Origin: Arcobacter sp.
GTDB taxonomy: Bacteria > Campylobacterota > Campylobacteria > Campylobacterales > Arcobacteraceae
Direction: 5' to 3'
DNA length: 64,000 nucleotides
Assembly (NCBI GenBank): GCA_002869535.1
Contig: PKUK01000010.1
Coordinates: 1 to 64,000 of the forward strand
This document shows positions 27,408 to 35,661 of the stretch, one piece after another. Numbering within the stretch: the first letter of the stretch is position 1; each line of letters starts with the position of its first letter. Below the pieces are notes generated by a model that was given only the letters and a program-made list of their open reading frames with translations, did no database searches and was not told the DNA's origin. Position numbers and translations under genes: made by a program.

Positions 27408-27483
27408 TGGTGGCGCGGGGCAGAATCGAACTGCCGACACAAGGATTTTCAGTCCTTTGCTCTACCGACTGAGCTACCGAGCC
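27408..27483 (-). tRNA. tRNA-Phe (anticodon GAA)
   Basis: A 76-base cloverleaf with encoded CCA on the minus strand. The anticodon arm AAGGA-CTGAAAA-TCCTT gives GAA; D and T arms are regular. The acceptor stem GGCTCGG/CCGCGCC contains a T:C mismatch at pair 4:69 that breaks the helix; G at position 4 or A at position 69 would repair it. Confidence 0.95.
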
Positions 27484-27488
27484 ACTAG

Positions 27489-27573
27489 TGGTGGTGAGGG
27501 AAGGATTTGAACCTTCGAAGCCGTAGGCGGCGGATTTACAATCCGCAGGATTTGACCACTCTCCAACCTCACC
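27489..27573 (-). tRNA. tRNA-Tyr (anticodon GTA)
   Basis: An 85-base class II tRNA with a long variable arm and encoded CCA. The acceptor stem GGTGAGG/CCTCACC is perfect, and the anticodon loop TTGTAAA gives GTA. It ends 5 bases before tRNA-Phe on the same strand, so the two are probably processed from one transcript. Confidence 0.95.
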
Positions 27574-27638
27574 GTTTGTTTGAAGAGTGCAATAATATTC
27601 AAACAAAGTTTAAAGTTGTATGAATTTATATAGAAAAG

Positions 27639-28337
27639 TTATAAAAATTTTGTATATTTTTGCCATTGTTCTAAAAAAGCATCTCTTTTTAAGATAATTG
27701 CACCTAAATCAAGTTTATATTGTAAACAGGCATGACCCAAATTCCAAAATCTATAATTGTTATTTTGAAGGTATTTACTTAAAAGTACTAACTGTAGTTT
27801 GCCATAATTGTTATACTCTTTTTCTCTATTTGAAAAACCTGTTAAACTTGTGTAAATACTACCTATTTTATATCCAATTTCTGCTGCAATTAAAGTTGAA
27901 TAGTCTTTGCTATATAGTTCAAAACTTAATAATTCAAAATTATCTTGTTTATTTGAAAAGATATCTAAGAGCATATCTTTATACTCTTTATTTATCCAAG
28001 AATCTTTGTGAAAATCATTTATACTCTCAATGACAAGATTGAGATTTTTATTTTTTACAAAAACAAAATCATCTTTTTGCATAAGTTTTTTTACTTTTTT
28101 ACTTATGTGAAGATCTTCAAAATACAAAACTGCATACTCAAACTGGATTTCAGGTAGTAAGTATGTTTTTTTGTTAGCAAGTGTTGCTGTTGTACTTATA
28201 AAACCAGCTTTTGCAAGTTTTATATACATGGTTGGAGAAAAATATTCATAGGCATAATAGTTCTCTTGCATATTTGGATATATATGCTCTTGTAATATTT
28301 TAGGATTAGATATTATCTCTTCATCTATTAAATAAAT
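27639..28337 (-). CDS. Leucyl/phenylalanyl-tRNA-protein transferase-like protein (divergent Aat)
   Basis: About 232 residues. The segments Y-F-S-P, L-H-I-S-K-K-V-K-K-L, W-I-N-K-E-Y-K-D-M, A-A-E-I-G-Y-K-I-G-S-I-Y-T-S-L-T-G-F and N-L-G-H-A-C-L-Q-Y-K-L-D-L-G-A line up with the Aat family, which adds Leu or Phe to N-terminal Lys/Arg for the N-end rule. The substrate loops differ clearly from the enterobacterial enzyme, so specificity may be different. The first ATG (28271) would cut off the conserved start of the fold. The frame is open upstream to ATT at 28337, 7 bases behind an AGGA site (Y-L-I-D-E-E...), which I take as the start. ATT is a rare start codon and may reflect a changed ATG. Confidence 0.7.
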   Translation of the reverse strand: MYLIDEEIISNPKILQEHIYPNMQENYYAYEYFSPTMYIKLAKAGFISTTATLANKKTYLLPEIQFEYAVLYFEDLHISKKVKKLMQKDDFVFVKNKNLNLVIESINDFHKDSWINKEYKDMLLDIFSNKQDNFELLSFELYSKDYSTLIAAEIGYKIGSIYTSLTGFSNREKEYNNYGKLQLVLLSKYLQNNNYRFWNLGHACLQYKLDLGAIILKRDAFLEQWQKYTKFL

Positions 28338-28389
28338 AATAAAATCCTATAGGAAAAAAAATGGTGTTTTTTGAATGTAGTAGCATTAG

Positions 28390-28417
28390 CTAAGACTTCT
28401 TATGTAAGAAGTCTTAG
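28390..28417. terminator. Perfect stem-loop at the 3' end of the flagellin-like gene
   Basis: CTAAGACTTCTTA (28390-28402), two bases, TAAGAAGTCTTAG (28405-28417): a perfect 13-bp inverted repeat that includes the stop codon of the leftward gene. No T tract follows on the minus strand, so it may stabilise the mRNA end or act as a weak terminator. Confidence 0.5.
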
Positions 28418-29239
28418 TACTGCTTGTTGATTTATATTATTAGCTTGTGCTTGTCCAAAAGAACCAATTTGAGCCAAAATATTTTGTTTTGAGAAACTAG
28501 ATACTTCTTTTGCAAAATCAACATTTGAAATGCCTGAAAGTGCTGAACTAGTGTTTACAACTTGTGAAGATAAAGATGTATATGAAGATTCTAGTTGTTG
28601 TGCAGTAGAACCTATCTCACTTCTAATATCTTGTAATTGATTAGATGCATTATCAATTGTATCTAAAAATGCTCTTGCATCTTGTGCTGAAAAACTACCA
28701 TTGTTTAAAAATTGATCTAAACCTAAGCCTTGAGTATTTGATTGTAGTGAATTCAGAGTTGTTGAGTCTCCTGAATCTGTCCCAATTTGTACATTAAAAG
28801 GGTTACTTCCACTTTGATCTTCACGACCATTTTGTAAAATAGATTCATTTCCATAACTTGTACTTGAAGCGATATTATCAAACTGTTCTAAAAGTTTATC
28901 TATTTCATTTTTAATAATATTTCTTTGATCATCACTTGTTGTATCAGTTGCGGCTTGTAAAGTTTTTTCTCTAATAGTGTTTAGAATATCTGATTGTTCT
29001 TTAAGGGCACCATCTCCTATTTGTAAATAAGATAAGGCACTATTTATATTTTCAACACCTTGAGTTAAACAACTTTGTTCATATTTTAGTGATTCAGAAA
29101 TAACCAAAAGTGCTGGATCTTCAGCAGCTTTTGTTATGTTCTCATTTTGTGCAATCCGATCTAGCGGACTGGTATTTCTAACTCCCTGAAGCTCTTCTGG
29201 TATATATAAATAATTGCTGTAATCATTACCTATAGTCAT
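28400..29239 (-). CDS. Flagellin-like protein with atypical N-terminus
   Basis: 279 residues. The region I-T-K-A-A-E-D-P-A-L-L through G-D-G-A-L-K-E-Q-S-D-I-L and D-D-Q-R-N-I-I-K-N-E-I-D-K-L-L matches the flagellin N-terminal helical domain, and the C-terminus (N-I-L-A-Q...V-L-R-L-L-T) matches the flagellin C-terminal helix. The first 30 residues, however, lack the usual flagellin opening (N-T-N-V-x-x-L), and there is a cysteine near residue 57. It may be a minor filament subunit, a junction protein or a diverged copy. It is monocistronic behind a GAAAGGAG site, with phased GTTAAC repeats upstream. Confidence 0.8.
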   Translation of the reverse strand: MTIGNDYSNYLYIPEELQGVRNTSPLDRIAQNENITKAAEDPALLVISESLKYEQSCLTQGVENINSALSYLQIGDGALKEQSDILNTIREKTLQAATDTTSDDQRNIIKNEIDKLLEQFDNIASSTSYGNESILQNGREDQSGSNPFNVQIGTDSGDSTTLNSLQSNTQGLGLDQFLNNGSFSAQDARAFLDTIDNASNQLQDIRSEIGSTAQQLESSYTSLSSQVVNTSSALSGISNVDFAKEVSSFSKQNILAQIGSFGQAQANNINQQAVLRLLT

Positions 29240-29339
29240 GAGAGGCTCCTTTCTTTGAGATTTTATTTTATTTTACAATTTATAATATTAAACTAACTTT
29301 AAGTAATGTTATTAGTTTTAGTGAGCTTTTATACATAGT

Positions 29340-29378
29340 GTTAACTTTTTGTTAACTATTCATTGTTTCATAGTTAAC
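29340..29378. promoter_or_regulatory. Three helically phased GTTAAC repeats
   Basis: GTTAAC at 29340-29345, 29351-29356 and 29373-29378, with start-to-start spacing of 11 and 22 bases, i.e. one and two helical turns. The hexamer is self-complementary. Phased copies upstream of the flagellin-like gene and of the TATAAT at 29389 suggest cooperative binding of a regulator. Confidence 0.45.
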
Positions 29379-29400
29379 CCATACATAGTATAATTTTCTT

Positions 29401-29516
29401 ATAAATAAATAGAATGCGAACTATTTAAGAATACATTTTTATTAAGATTAAAGTCTCCTAGAAAAAATTTAAATCAGAGAAAAAAGGCACTATCAAGGGT
29501 TAGGTGCCTTTTTTTA
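29401..29516 (+). ncRNA. Candidate small RNA or truD leader
   Basis: A TATAAT (29389-29394) faces right and an intrinsic terminator closes at 29516, giving a possible transcript of about 115 bases without an open frame. The only rightward gene nearby, truD, starts after the terminator. It could be a free small RNA or an attenuated leader of truD. There is no match to a known RNA family that I recognise. Confidence 0.3.
29481..29516. terminator. Orphan intrinsic terminator upstream of truD
   Basis: AAAAAGGCAC (29481-29490) pairs with GTGCCTTTTT (29504-29513), followed by more T on the right; the A run on the left makes it work on both strands. No coding gene ends here from either side. Confidence 0.7.
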
Positions 29517-29581
29517 TGTCTATACTTTTTTTAAATCAACTATTTTTGGGTATTATGTCAAAATTAATTAAAAGGTTAGAG

Positions 29582-30580
29582 ATGAAAAGAGTATTTTTAC
29601 AAAATTATAAACCACTAAAATTTAAGTTTTATCAAAATATAGATGATTTTATAGTTACAGAAGAGCCTATAAGATTTACCAATAAAGGTAATTTTATAAT
29701 TTTAAAGATAGAAAAAGAGAGATTAGGGACTTGGGATTTAATAGACTCACTTGCAAGAAATCTAAATATATATGATAATGAGATAGGATATGCTGGTTTA
29801 AAAGATAAAAATGCAACTACCACACAATATATTTCAATCCCAAGAAAATATGCAAAAGATATAAAAAAATTTAGACATCCTAAAATAAAAATCTTAGATA
29901 CTTTTTTACATAGTACGAAATTAAATATTGGAGATTTATTAGGGAACTCATTTGAAATAAATCTACACGAAGTTGAAGCCTGTGATGTTGGTGTTATTGA
30001 AAAAAGACTACGTGAATTTGGGAAAGTGGGAGTACCAAACTTTTTTGGCTATCAAAGATTTGGAAAAGATGTAAAAGAGAACCTTGAAAAAGCAAATAAG
30101 ATTATTTATGGGGATTTGAAAATTAGAGATAGAAAGTTAGAAAAAATGTTAATCTCTATTTACCAAAGTGATTTATTTAATAAATGGCTTGCAAAAAGAG
30201 TAAAAATGTCTGAGGACAAATTTAAATTACTTGATGGTGAAGTGATGAAGTCACTTGATGACCTGAAGTTTTTTACACCAAATAAGATAAATGAAAAAAT
30301 AATAAGAGATTTTGAAGATAAAAAAATAGTGCCAACAGGACTTTTATGTGGTAGAGAAGTTTATAGAGCTAGAAATGAAGCCCAAGTTATAGAACAAGAG
30401 TTTGACGATACATATATTCAAGAGAAGGGTTTACGAAGAGATGCTATTATTTTCCCAGAAAATATTTTTGTAAATTATGATGTAGAGAATAAAAAATGTA
30501 AATTAAAATTTAGACTTCCAAAAGCATCTTATGCAACAGTACTTATTGAAAATATTGCAAATGAGAATTTAAGAGTTTAA
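29582..30580 (+). CDS. truD: tRNA pseudouridine(13) synthase TruD
   Basis: 332 residues from ATG 29582, which follows an AAAAGG site; upstream in-frame starts overlap the terminator and are unlikely. The TruD family motif G-Y-A-G-L-K-D-K-N-A-T-T-T-Q, with the catalytic aspartate, and N-F-F-G-Y-Q-R-F-G are present, as is the C-terminal S-Y-A-T-V-L-I-E. It converts U13 in tRNA-Glu and others to pseudouridine. Its 3' end overlaps the convergent kinase gene by 12 bases. Confidence 0.92.
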   Translation: MKRVFLQNYKPLKFKFYQNIDDFIVTEEPIRFTNKGNFIILKIEKERLGTWDLIDSLARNLNIYDNEIGYAGLKDKNATTTQYISIPRKYAKDIKKFRHPKIKILDTFLHSTKLNIGDLLGNSFEINLHEVEACDVGVIEKRLREFGKVGVPNFFGYQRFGKDVKENLEKANKIIYGDLKIRDRKLEKMLISIYQSDLFNKWLAKRVKMSEDKFKLLDGEVMKSLDDLKFFTPNKINEKIIRDFEDKKIVPTGLLCGREVYRARNEAQVIEQEFDDTYIQEKGLRRDAIIFPENIFVNYDVENKKCKLKFRLPKASYATVLIENIANENLRV

Positions 30581-32668
30581 GTTTCTTGGGATTTTTATTT
30601 GTATATTTACTCCAAAGTAATCTTTATCTTGTATTTTGAAGTTTACGTTTTGAGCACTTATCTCTCCACCAAAATGTTTATCTATAATTTGCTCACTCAT
30701 ATATAAGCCAATACCAGTACCTTGCGATTGATGTTTTGTAGTAAAATATGGTTCAAAAATCTTATCAATTTTTTCTTCATCTATTCCCCCACCATTATCT
30801 AAAATAGAAAAGATTACATTATCACCTATCTCTTTGACATCAATTTTTATTAACTTTTTTGGATCTTTTATATTAGTCAAGGCATCTTTTGAATTATTTA
30901 AGATATTTAGAAATACTTGTATTAGTTCATTTTTAAATCCAGTTATCTCTATATGCGCACAATCTATTATTAACTCTATACCTTTATTATTTACATTTGA
31001 TAGTTTAAGTGCATTGTTTAATATGGTTAAGGCATTAAATTTTTCTTTTAATTTACTTTGTTTAAAAAAATCTCTAAAATCATCAATTGTATGAGAAAGA
31101 TAATTTGCAGCTCTTACAATCAAATCAATAGAATCAAAAAAGAATTCATCATCAAGTTCTCCAAACTCTTTTTTAATCTTTGTACCACTTGCAGCTGTTG
31201 TAATTGTTGAAAGAGGTTGCCTCCATTGATGAGCAATATTTTCAATCATCTCTCCCATTGATGCCATTTTTGCTTGTTGGTAAAAAAGTTTTTGTTTTTT
31301 ATCTAACTCTTCTTTTGCTTTTAGACTATCAGTGATATCTCTGATAATTGCATATATATAAGTTTTATTTGATATTTGAATAGCTGATGCATATATCTCT
31401 ACATCTTTTATCTTTTCATTTGATAGTTTATGTTTTATTGTAAATATATTTTGTTTATTTTCTAATATTCTTTTTAGTATTAGTTTGAATTCTTTTTCTT
31501 CTTGATTATTTAAATCTTTTGCTTTAAGTTTTAAAAAGTACTCTCTTTTATATCCATAAAATTCAATGGCAGCATTATTTACATCAACGATATCTTGTGT
31601 TTTAGGGTCAAGAATTAGTTTTATAGCTTTAGAACCTTGAAAAATCTGATGATATCTTTTAGTTAAATCATTTAGCTCTTGGGTTCTTTCTTTTACATCT
31701 TTTTCTAAAATAACTGTATATTTTGATCTATTATAAAAATAAATAGTGGCAAAAATAGCTATTATAAAAAAAGCCAATAAGATACCAATTAATTTAATGA
31801 AATATTCAAACTCAAGAATATCTGTCAAGCTTATCTCTGTGATATTTTTAAAAATAATAAAATAGCCCATATCAGAATTAGTGATATCTTTTAAGGTATA
31901 TGTTGTCACAAAATAATTATTTAATATTTTGTACTCTTTTATGTTTATAAACTCTTTAATATCTGTTTGTATAATCTCTTTTAACTCTTTTTTTGCATTT
32001 AAATTTGCAACATAATAGTTATCCAAAAAATCTTTTGTAAAAGGCTTTTTGATCTGTTCTTTATATTTTTCATCTACAAGGATTACTAAGTCTAATCCTC
32101 TTTTCTCAAAATCTTTTGCTATGGAATTTGTTTTTGTAATAATTTCAATTAAGCCTAAAAATTCATTTCCATTAAAGACAGGAACAATACTTTTGAAAGT
32201 CATATCAAAAATTCCTACACTTATAACAGATGATATTTTAGGGTTTTTTAGTAATAAGGGGATTTCTTTTCTAAAAGGTGTAATATCATCATCTTTTTTT
32301 GGTGACCAACTTCTATATCTGCTTATTCCATCTTTATCAACTAGATGAATCCATACATTTTTAAAGTTACTATTCTCTTTTATTTTTGAAGATACATTTT
32401 TTAAATCTATTTTTAAATCTTTTTTATTTTTTAAAAACTCTTTATATCCCATATTCTCAGATAATGATATGGCAATATTTAAAGTTGAGTTACTCTTGTT
32501 TTTAATGGCTCTACTTATTTGTTCTTTTAAGTTATTTGATGTTTGAATATATTTGTTCTGAGTCAATAAATTTATTTCATTTGATAAAAAATAGTCAACA
32601 ATAATAAATGTAAAAAGTAAACCAAAACCTAAGATAAATAAATATATAGGTTTAAATGTTGAGTACAT
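30569..32668 (-). CDS. Sensor histidine kinase with Cache-like periplasmic domain and PAS
   Basis: 699 residues. A membrane helix (about 9-28) and a second one (about 285-310) bracket a periplasmic domain of about 250 residues with a dCache-like pattern (V-W-I-H-L-V-D-K-D-G-I-S-R-Y-R-S-W). A PAS domain (about 340-460) follows, then the phospho-acceptor in I-A-H-Q-W-R-Q-P-L and a HATPase with N-N-S-K-D-A-L, D-N-G-G-G-I and G-T-G-I-G-L-Y. No response regulator is adjacent. It begins 74 bases after nirD on the same strand and might be co-transcribed with nirBD, in which case nitrogen-related sensing would be a guess. Confidence 0.85.
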   Translation of the reverse strand: MYSTFKPIYLFILGFGLLFTFIIVDYFLSNEINLLTQNKYIQTSNNLKEQISRAIKNKSNSTLNIAISLSENMGYKEFLKNKKDLKIDLKNVSSKIKENSNFKNVWIHLVDKDGISRYRSWSPKKDDDITPFRKEIPLLLKNPKISSVISVGIFDMTFKSIVPVFNGNEFLGLIEIITKTNSIAKDFEKRGLDLVILVDEKYKEQIKKPFTKDFLDNYYVANLNAKKELKEIIQTDIKEFINIKEYKILNNYFVTTYTLKDITNSDMGYFIIFKNITEISLTDILEFEYFIKLIGILLAFFIIAIFATIYFYNRSKYTVILEKDVKERTQELNDLTKRYHQIFQGSKAIKLILDPKTQDIVDVNNAAIEFYGYKREYFLKLKAKDLNNQEEKEFKLILKRILENKQNIFTIKHKLSNEKIKDVEIYASAIQISNKTYIYAIIRDITDSLKAKEELDKKQKLFYQQAKMASMGEMIENIAHQWRQPLSTITTAASGTKIKKEFGELDDEFFFDSIDLIVRAANYLSHTIDDFRDFFKQSKLKEKFNALTILNNALKLSNVNNKGIELIIDCAHIEITGFKNELIQVFLNILNNSKDALTNIKDPKKLIKIDVKEIGDNVIFSILDNGGGIDEEKIDKIFEPYFTTKHQSQGTGIGLYMSEQIIDKHFGGEISAQNVNFKIQDKDYFGVNIQIKIPRNLNS

Positions 32669-32742
32669 ACAAGATCCTAACTTAAGACGAATGTATATAT
32701 TATACTCTATATATACTAAAATATAAAATAAGTAAATTAATA

Positions 32743-33051
32743 TTAAATTTTAATGTAAATTAAATTATCCTTTAATTTTGTTTCATAAGTTGTTGAACAA
32801 TTACACTCTTCCCCCTTTGCCTCTCCACTTACTAAATCAATATCCCAATTATGTAAAGGGCAAGTCACCATAGTCTCATGAACTAACCCTTCACTTAATT
32901 TTCCTTTTTTATGTGGACAAAGATTATTTATAGCATGAACTTCACCATTTTTTGTTTTAAAAATTGCTATCTCTTCATCTTTGTAGTATAAAACTCTTGA
33001 TCCCATACTTGGTATTTCATTTATATTTAATGCAGCTATCCATGTACTCAT
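32743..33051 (-). CDS. nirD: Nitrite reductase small subunit NirD (Rieske-type)
   Basis: 102 residues from ATG 33051, with AAAGGAG upstream; an ATG at 33072 would overlap nirB and is not needed. Rieske ligands are visible as C-P-H-K-K-G and C-P-L-H-N-W. NirD partners NirB in the cytoplasmic NADH-dependent reduction of nitrite to ammonium. It starts one base after the nirB stop, so nirB and nirD are coupled. Confidence 0.92.
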   Translation of the reverse strand: MSTWIAALNINEIPSMGSRVLYYKDEEIAIFKTKNGEVHAINNLCPHKKGKLSEGLVHETMVTCPLHNWDIDLVSGEAKGEECNCSTTYETKLKDNLIYIKI

Positions 33052-33052
33052 T

Positions 33053-35512
33053 TTAATTCTCCTTTGCTTCAAAGCTATGTGATTGTTCTGGGTCTAATAC
33101 TATTGGTGAAAACTCTTTTGTAAATCCATCTTCAATTGCTTTTGCCCAAGGGTCAACTTGTGCATGTTTTTGTGACTCTTCAAATCTTCTTGCATAAAAA
33201 TTTACTTTTTCTTTATCTAGCATCACATCTTTTACGTGTTGTAATCCCATTCTCTCAACCCAATGAGCAGTTCTCTCTAAATAATAAGCATCTTCTCTAT
33301 AAAACTGCATAAAGGCTTTTACATATTCAAGTAGCTCTTCATCTGTTTCTACTTTACATAAAAGGTCTGTTACTCTAACTTTTATACCACCATTTCCAGC
33401 AATATGTATCTCCCAACCAGAATCAACTCCAATTACACCTAAATCTTTTATGGTAGCTTCTGCACAGTTTCTAGGACATCCTGAAACTGCTATTTTAAAC
33501 TTATGTGGAGTCCATGAACCCCAAGTTAGTTTTTCAATTATTACACCCATGCCCATAGAGTCTTGTGTACCAAATCTACACCAAGTATTACCCACACATG
33601 TTTTAACAGTACGTAATCCCTTTGCATAAGCTTGACCAGATACAAAGCCACAGTCATTTAAATCTTTCCACATAGGCTCTAACTGCTCTTTTTTAATTCC
33701 AAGCATATCTAGACGTTGTCCACCTGTAAATTTTACAGTTGGAACATCATATTTAACAGCAATATCAGCTATATCTTTTAACTCTTGAGGTGAAGTTAAT
33801 CCTCCCCAAATTCTAGGTACCACTGAATAAGTTCCATCTTTTTGAATATTTGCAAAAACTCTATCGTTTACTAAGGCACTTCGCTTGTCATTTTTGTATT
33901 TATCATCATTGTATTTTACAAGTAAATAGTAGTTGATAGCTGGTCTACATTTAACACATCCATCATCCGTTCTCCAATCTAGGGCTTTAAATACATCATA
34001 AACAGTTTTAAATTCACCATTATCAATAGCACTTTTTATCTCTTTGTGGCCCAATGTTGTACAAGCACAAATTCCCTCTTCAACGGCATCATATTCATCA
34101 CCTAAGGTATTAACTAAAATTTGTTCAACTAAACCAATACAAGAACCACAAGATGCTCCCGCTTTTGTACATGATTTTACATCACTTAATGATTTTAAGT
34201 CTTTTTCTTTTATAGCAGATACTATATCACCTTTACAAACTCCATTACATCCACATACCTCTTCATCATCACTCATAGAGTTTACATCATTCCCACCATG
34301 TCCACTATCTCCAAGGGCTGATTTACCAAAAAGTATTTTTGTTCTTAAATCAGAGATATCAGTCTCTTCTTTTAAAAGTTTTAAATACCAAGAAGCATCG
34401 GCTGTCTCTCCATATAAAACCATTCCAATGATTTTATTATTATAAATTACAAGTTTTTTATAAATCCCAACTTTTTCATCAAGTAAGATTAGAGTTTCTG
34501 TTGTTTCATCTCCCAAATAATCTCCAGCACTAAATAGGTCAACACCAGAAATTTTTAGTCTTGTTGATAAAGTAGAACCAGCATAAGCATCTGTTTTTTT
34601 ATCTGCTAAACTCTTTGCTAAAACTTTTGCTTGTTCATATAAAGGTGCTACTAATCCATAAGTATTCCCACTATGCTCAACGCACTCTCCAATTGCATAA
34701 ATAGAATCATCACTTGTTTTTAAAAAATCATCTACAACAATTCCTTTATTACAATCAAGTCCTGCCTCTTTTGCTAAGGAAGTATTAGGCACTATTCCTG
34801 TTGCAAAAACCACAATATTAGAATCAACTAATGTACCATCAGAAAAATTTACTTTTTCAACTATACCATTTCCAAAGATTTCTGTAACAGTAGTATTAAG
34901 TTTAAACTCTATTCCATATTTTTCTAAGTTTTGTTGAAGAAGTTTTCCTCCTGTTGTGTCTAATTGTTGAGAAAGAATTGAACCACTTCTATGTACTAAA
35001 ATAGTTTTAATGCCATGCATAGCAATACCGTAAGCTGCTTCAAGTCCAAGAAGTCCACCACCAACAACTACAGCTGTTTTTTCTTTATCTATTAGTTTTA
35101 AGATAGTATCACTATCTTCTTTTGTTCTAAAAGCAATTACATTTTTTAAATTACTTCCAAAGGTATCAGGAATAAAAGGTTTTGACCCAGTAGCAATAAG
35201 AAGTTTGTCGTATGATTCAGTGTTGCCATTTTGGCTAGTGATAGTTTTAGAATTTTTATCTATAGATATAACTTTATCACCTTTATGAAGAGATATATTA
35301 TTTTCCTCATACCAAGTTTGATGGTTGATAATTGTATCTTCAAAACTTTTTTCACCACTAAGTAAATATGAAAGCATAATTCTATTGTAGTTTACATATG
35401 GTTCTTCTCCATAAACTGTAATATCATATCTCTCTTTTTCCAATTCTAGTAAATCTTCTATGGTTCTAAGACCACTCATTCCATTTCCAATTACTACTAA
35501 TTTCTCTTTCAC
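33053..35512 (-). CDS. nirB: Assimilatory NAD(P)H nitrite reductase large subunit NirB
   Basis: 819 residues, normal length. In order: FAD/NAD-binding part (V-I-G-N-G-M-S-G at the start, V-V-G-G-G-L-L-G-L-E near 150), two BFD-type [2Fe-2S] segments (C-G-C-N-G-V-C...C-G-S-C near 420-460 and C-A-C-T...C-V-K-C-R-P near 485-525), and the sirohaem/[4Fe-4S] part with T-C-V-G-N-T-W-C-R-F-G and S-G-C-P-R-N-C-A. It reduces nitrite to ammonium with six electrons from NAD(P)H. Upstream lies a TGTATA-N5-TATACA operator at 35577 and a -10-like TAATAA at 35541-35546, so nirBD has its own promoter behind the PP2C-kinase gene. Confidence 0.95.
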   Translation of the reverse strand: MKEKLVVIGNGMSGLRTIEDLLELEKERYDITVYGEEPYVNYNRIMLSYLLSGEKSFEDTIINHQTWYEENNISLHKGDKVISIDKNSKTITSQNGNTESYDKLLIATGSKPFIPDTFGSNLKNVIAFRTKEDSDTILKLIDKEKTAVVVGGGLLGLEAAYGIAMHGIKTILVHRSGSILSQQLDTTGGKLLQQNLEKYGIEFKLNTTVTEIFGNGIVEKVNFSDGTLVDSNIVVFATGIVPNTSLAKEAGLDCNKGIVVDDFLKTSDDSIYAIGECVEHSGNTYGLVAPLYEQAKVLAKSLADKKTDAYAGSTLSTRLKISGVDLFSAGDYLGDETTETLILLDEKVGIYKKLVIYNNKIIGMVLYGETADASWYLKLLKEETDISDLRTKILFGKSALGDSGHGGNDVNSMSDDEEVCGCNGVCKGDIVSAIKEKDLKSLSDVKSCTKAGASCGSCIGLVEQILVNTLGDEYDAVEEGICACTTLGHKEIKSAIDNGEFKTVYDVFKALDWRTDDGCVKCRPAINYYLLVKYNDDKYKNDKRSALVNDRVFANIQKDGTYSVVPRIWGGLTSPQELKDIADIAVKYDVPTVKFTGGQRLDMLGIKKEQLEPMWKDLNDCGFVSGQAYAKGLRTVKTCVGNTWCRFGTQDSMGMGVIIEKLTWGSWTPHKFKIAVSGCPRNCAEATIKDLGVIGVDSGWEIHIAGNGGIKVRVTDLLCKVETDEELLEYVKAFMQFYREDAYYLERTAHWVERMGLQHVKDVMLDKEKVNFYARRFEESQKHAQVDPWAKAIEDGFTKEFSPIVLDPEQSHSFEAKEN

Positions 35513-35576
35513 TTTCAGTCCTTTTATTCTTATTGTTTAATTATTACAAAAAATGTATCTTTTTTATTTTATTAGC

Positions 35577-35593
35577 TGTATATTTTTTATACA
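35577..35593. promoter_or_regulatory. Nitrogen-island operator 1 (nirB promoter)
   Basis: TGTATATTTTTTATACA: 6-bp inverted arms TGTATA/TATACA around 5 bases. Its centre is 73 bases upstream of the nirB ATG and 39 bases before a -10-like TAATAA (35541-35546 on the minus strand). Identical arms occur at 38820 and 43171. Confidence 0.7.
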
Positions 35594-35661
35594 TTTACCT
35601 TAAAATAACATTATATTTTCTAAAATATAGAAAATAAACATGTAAAAACTTCTAATTAAGC

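Larger units (their letters stand above)
29240..29581. other. 342-base gap between flagellin-like gene and truD
   Basis: The longest gene-free stretch of the window. It contains the flagellin promoter region, three phased GTTAAC hexamers (29340-29378), a TATAAT hexamer facing right (29389-29394) and an intrinsic terminator (29481-29516) with no upstream rightward gene. A small RNA from about 29401 to 29516 is possible. No open frame of note was found. Confidence 0.7.

Noticed and set aside
27388-27606. 72-codon open frame on the minus strand
   Set aside because: It runs through tRNA-Phe and tRNA-Tyr; the frame is an accident of tRNA sequence.
30569-30580. 12-base tail-to-tail overlap of truD and the kinase gene as a regulatory signal
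   Set aside because: Short convergent overlaps are common in compact genomes; nothing else supports a function.
32690-32716. TGTATATATTATACT-like sequence upstream of the kinase at 30569
   Set aside because: Resembles the nitrogen operator but the arms are separated by 3 instead of 5 bases and the right arm is incomplete; the region is simply TA-rich.
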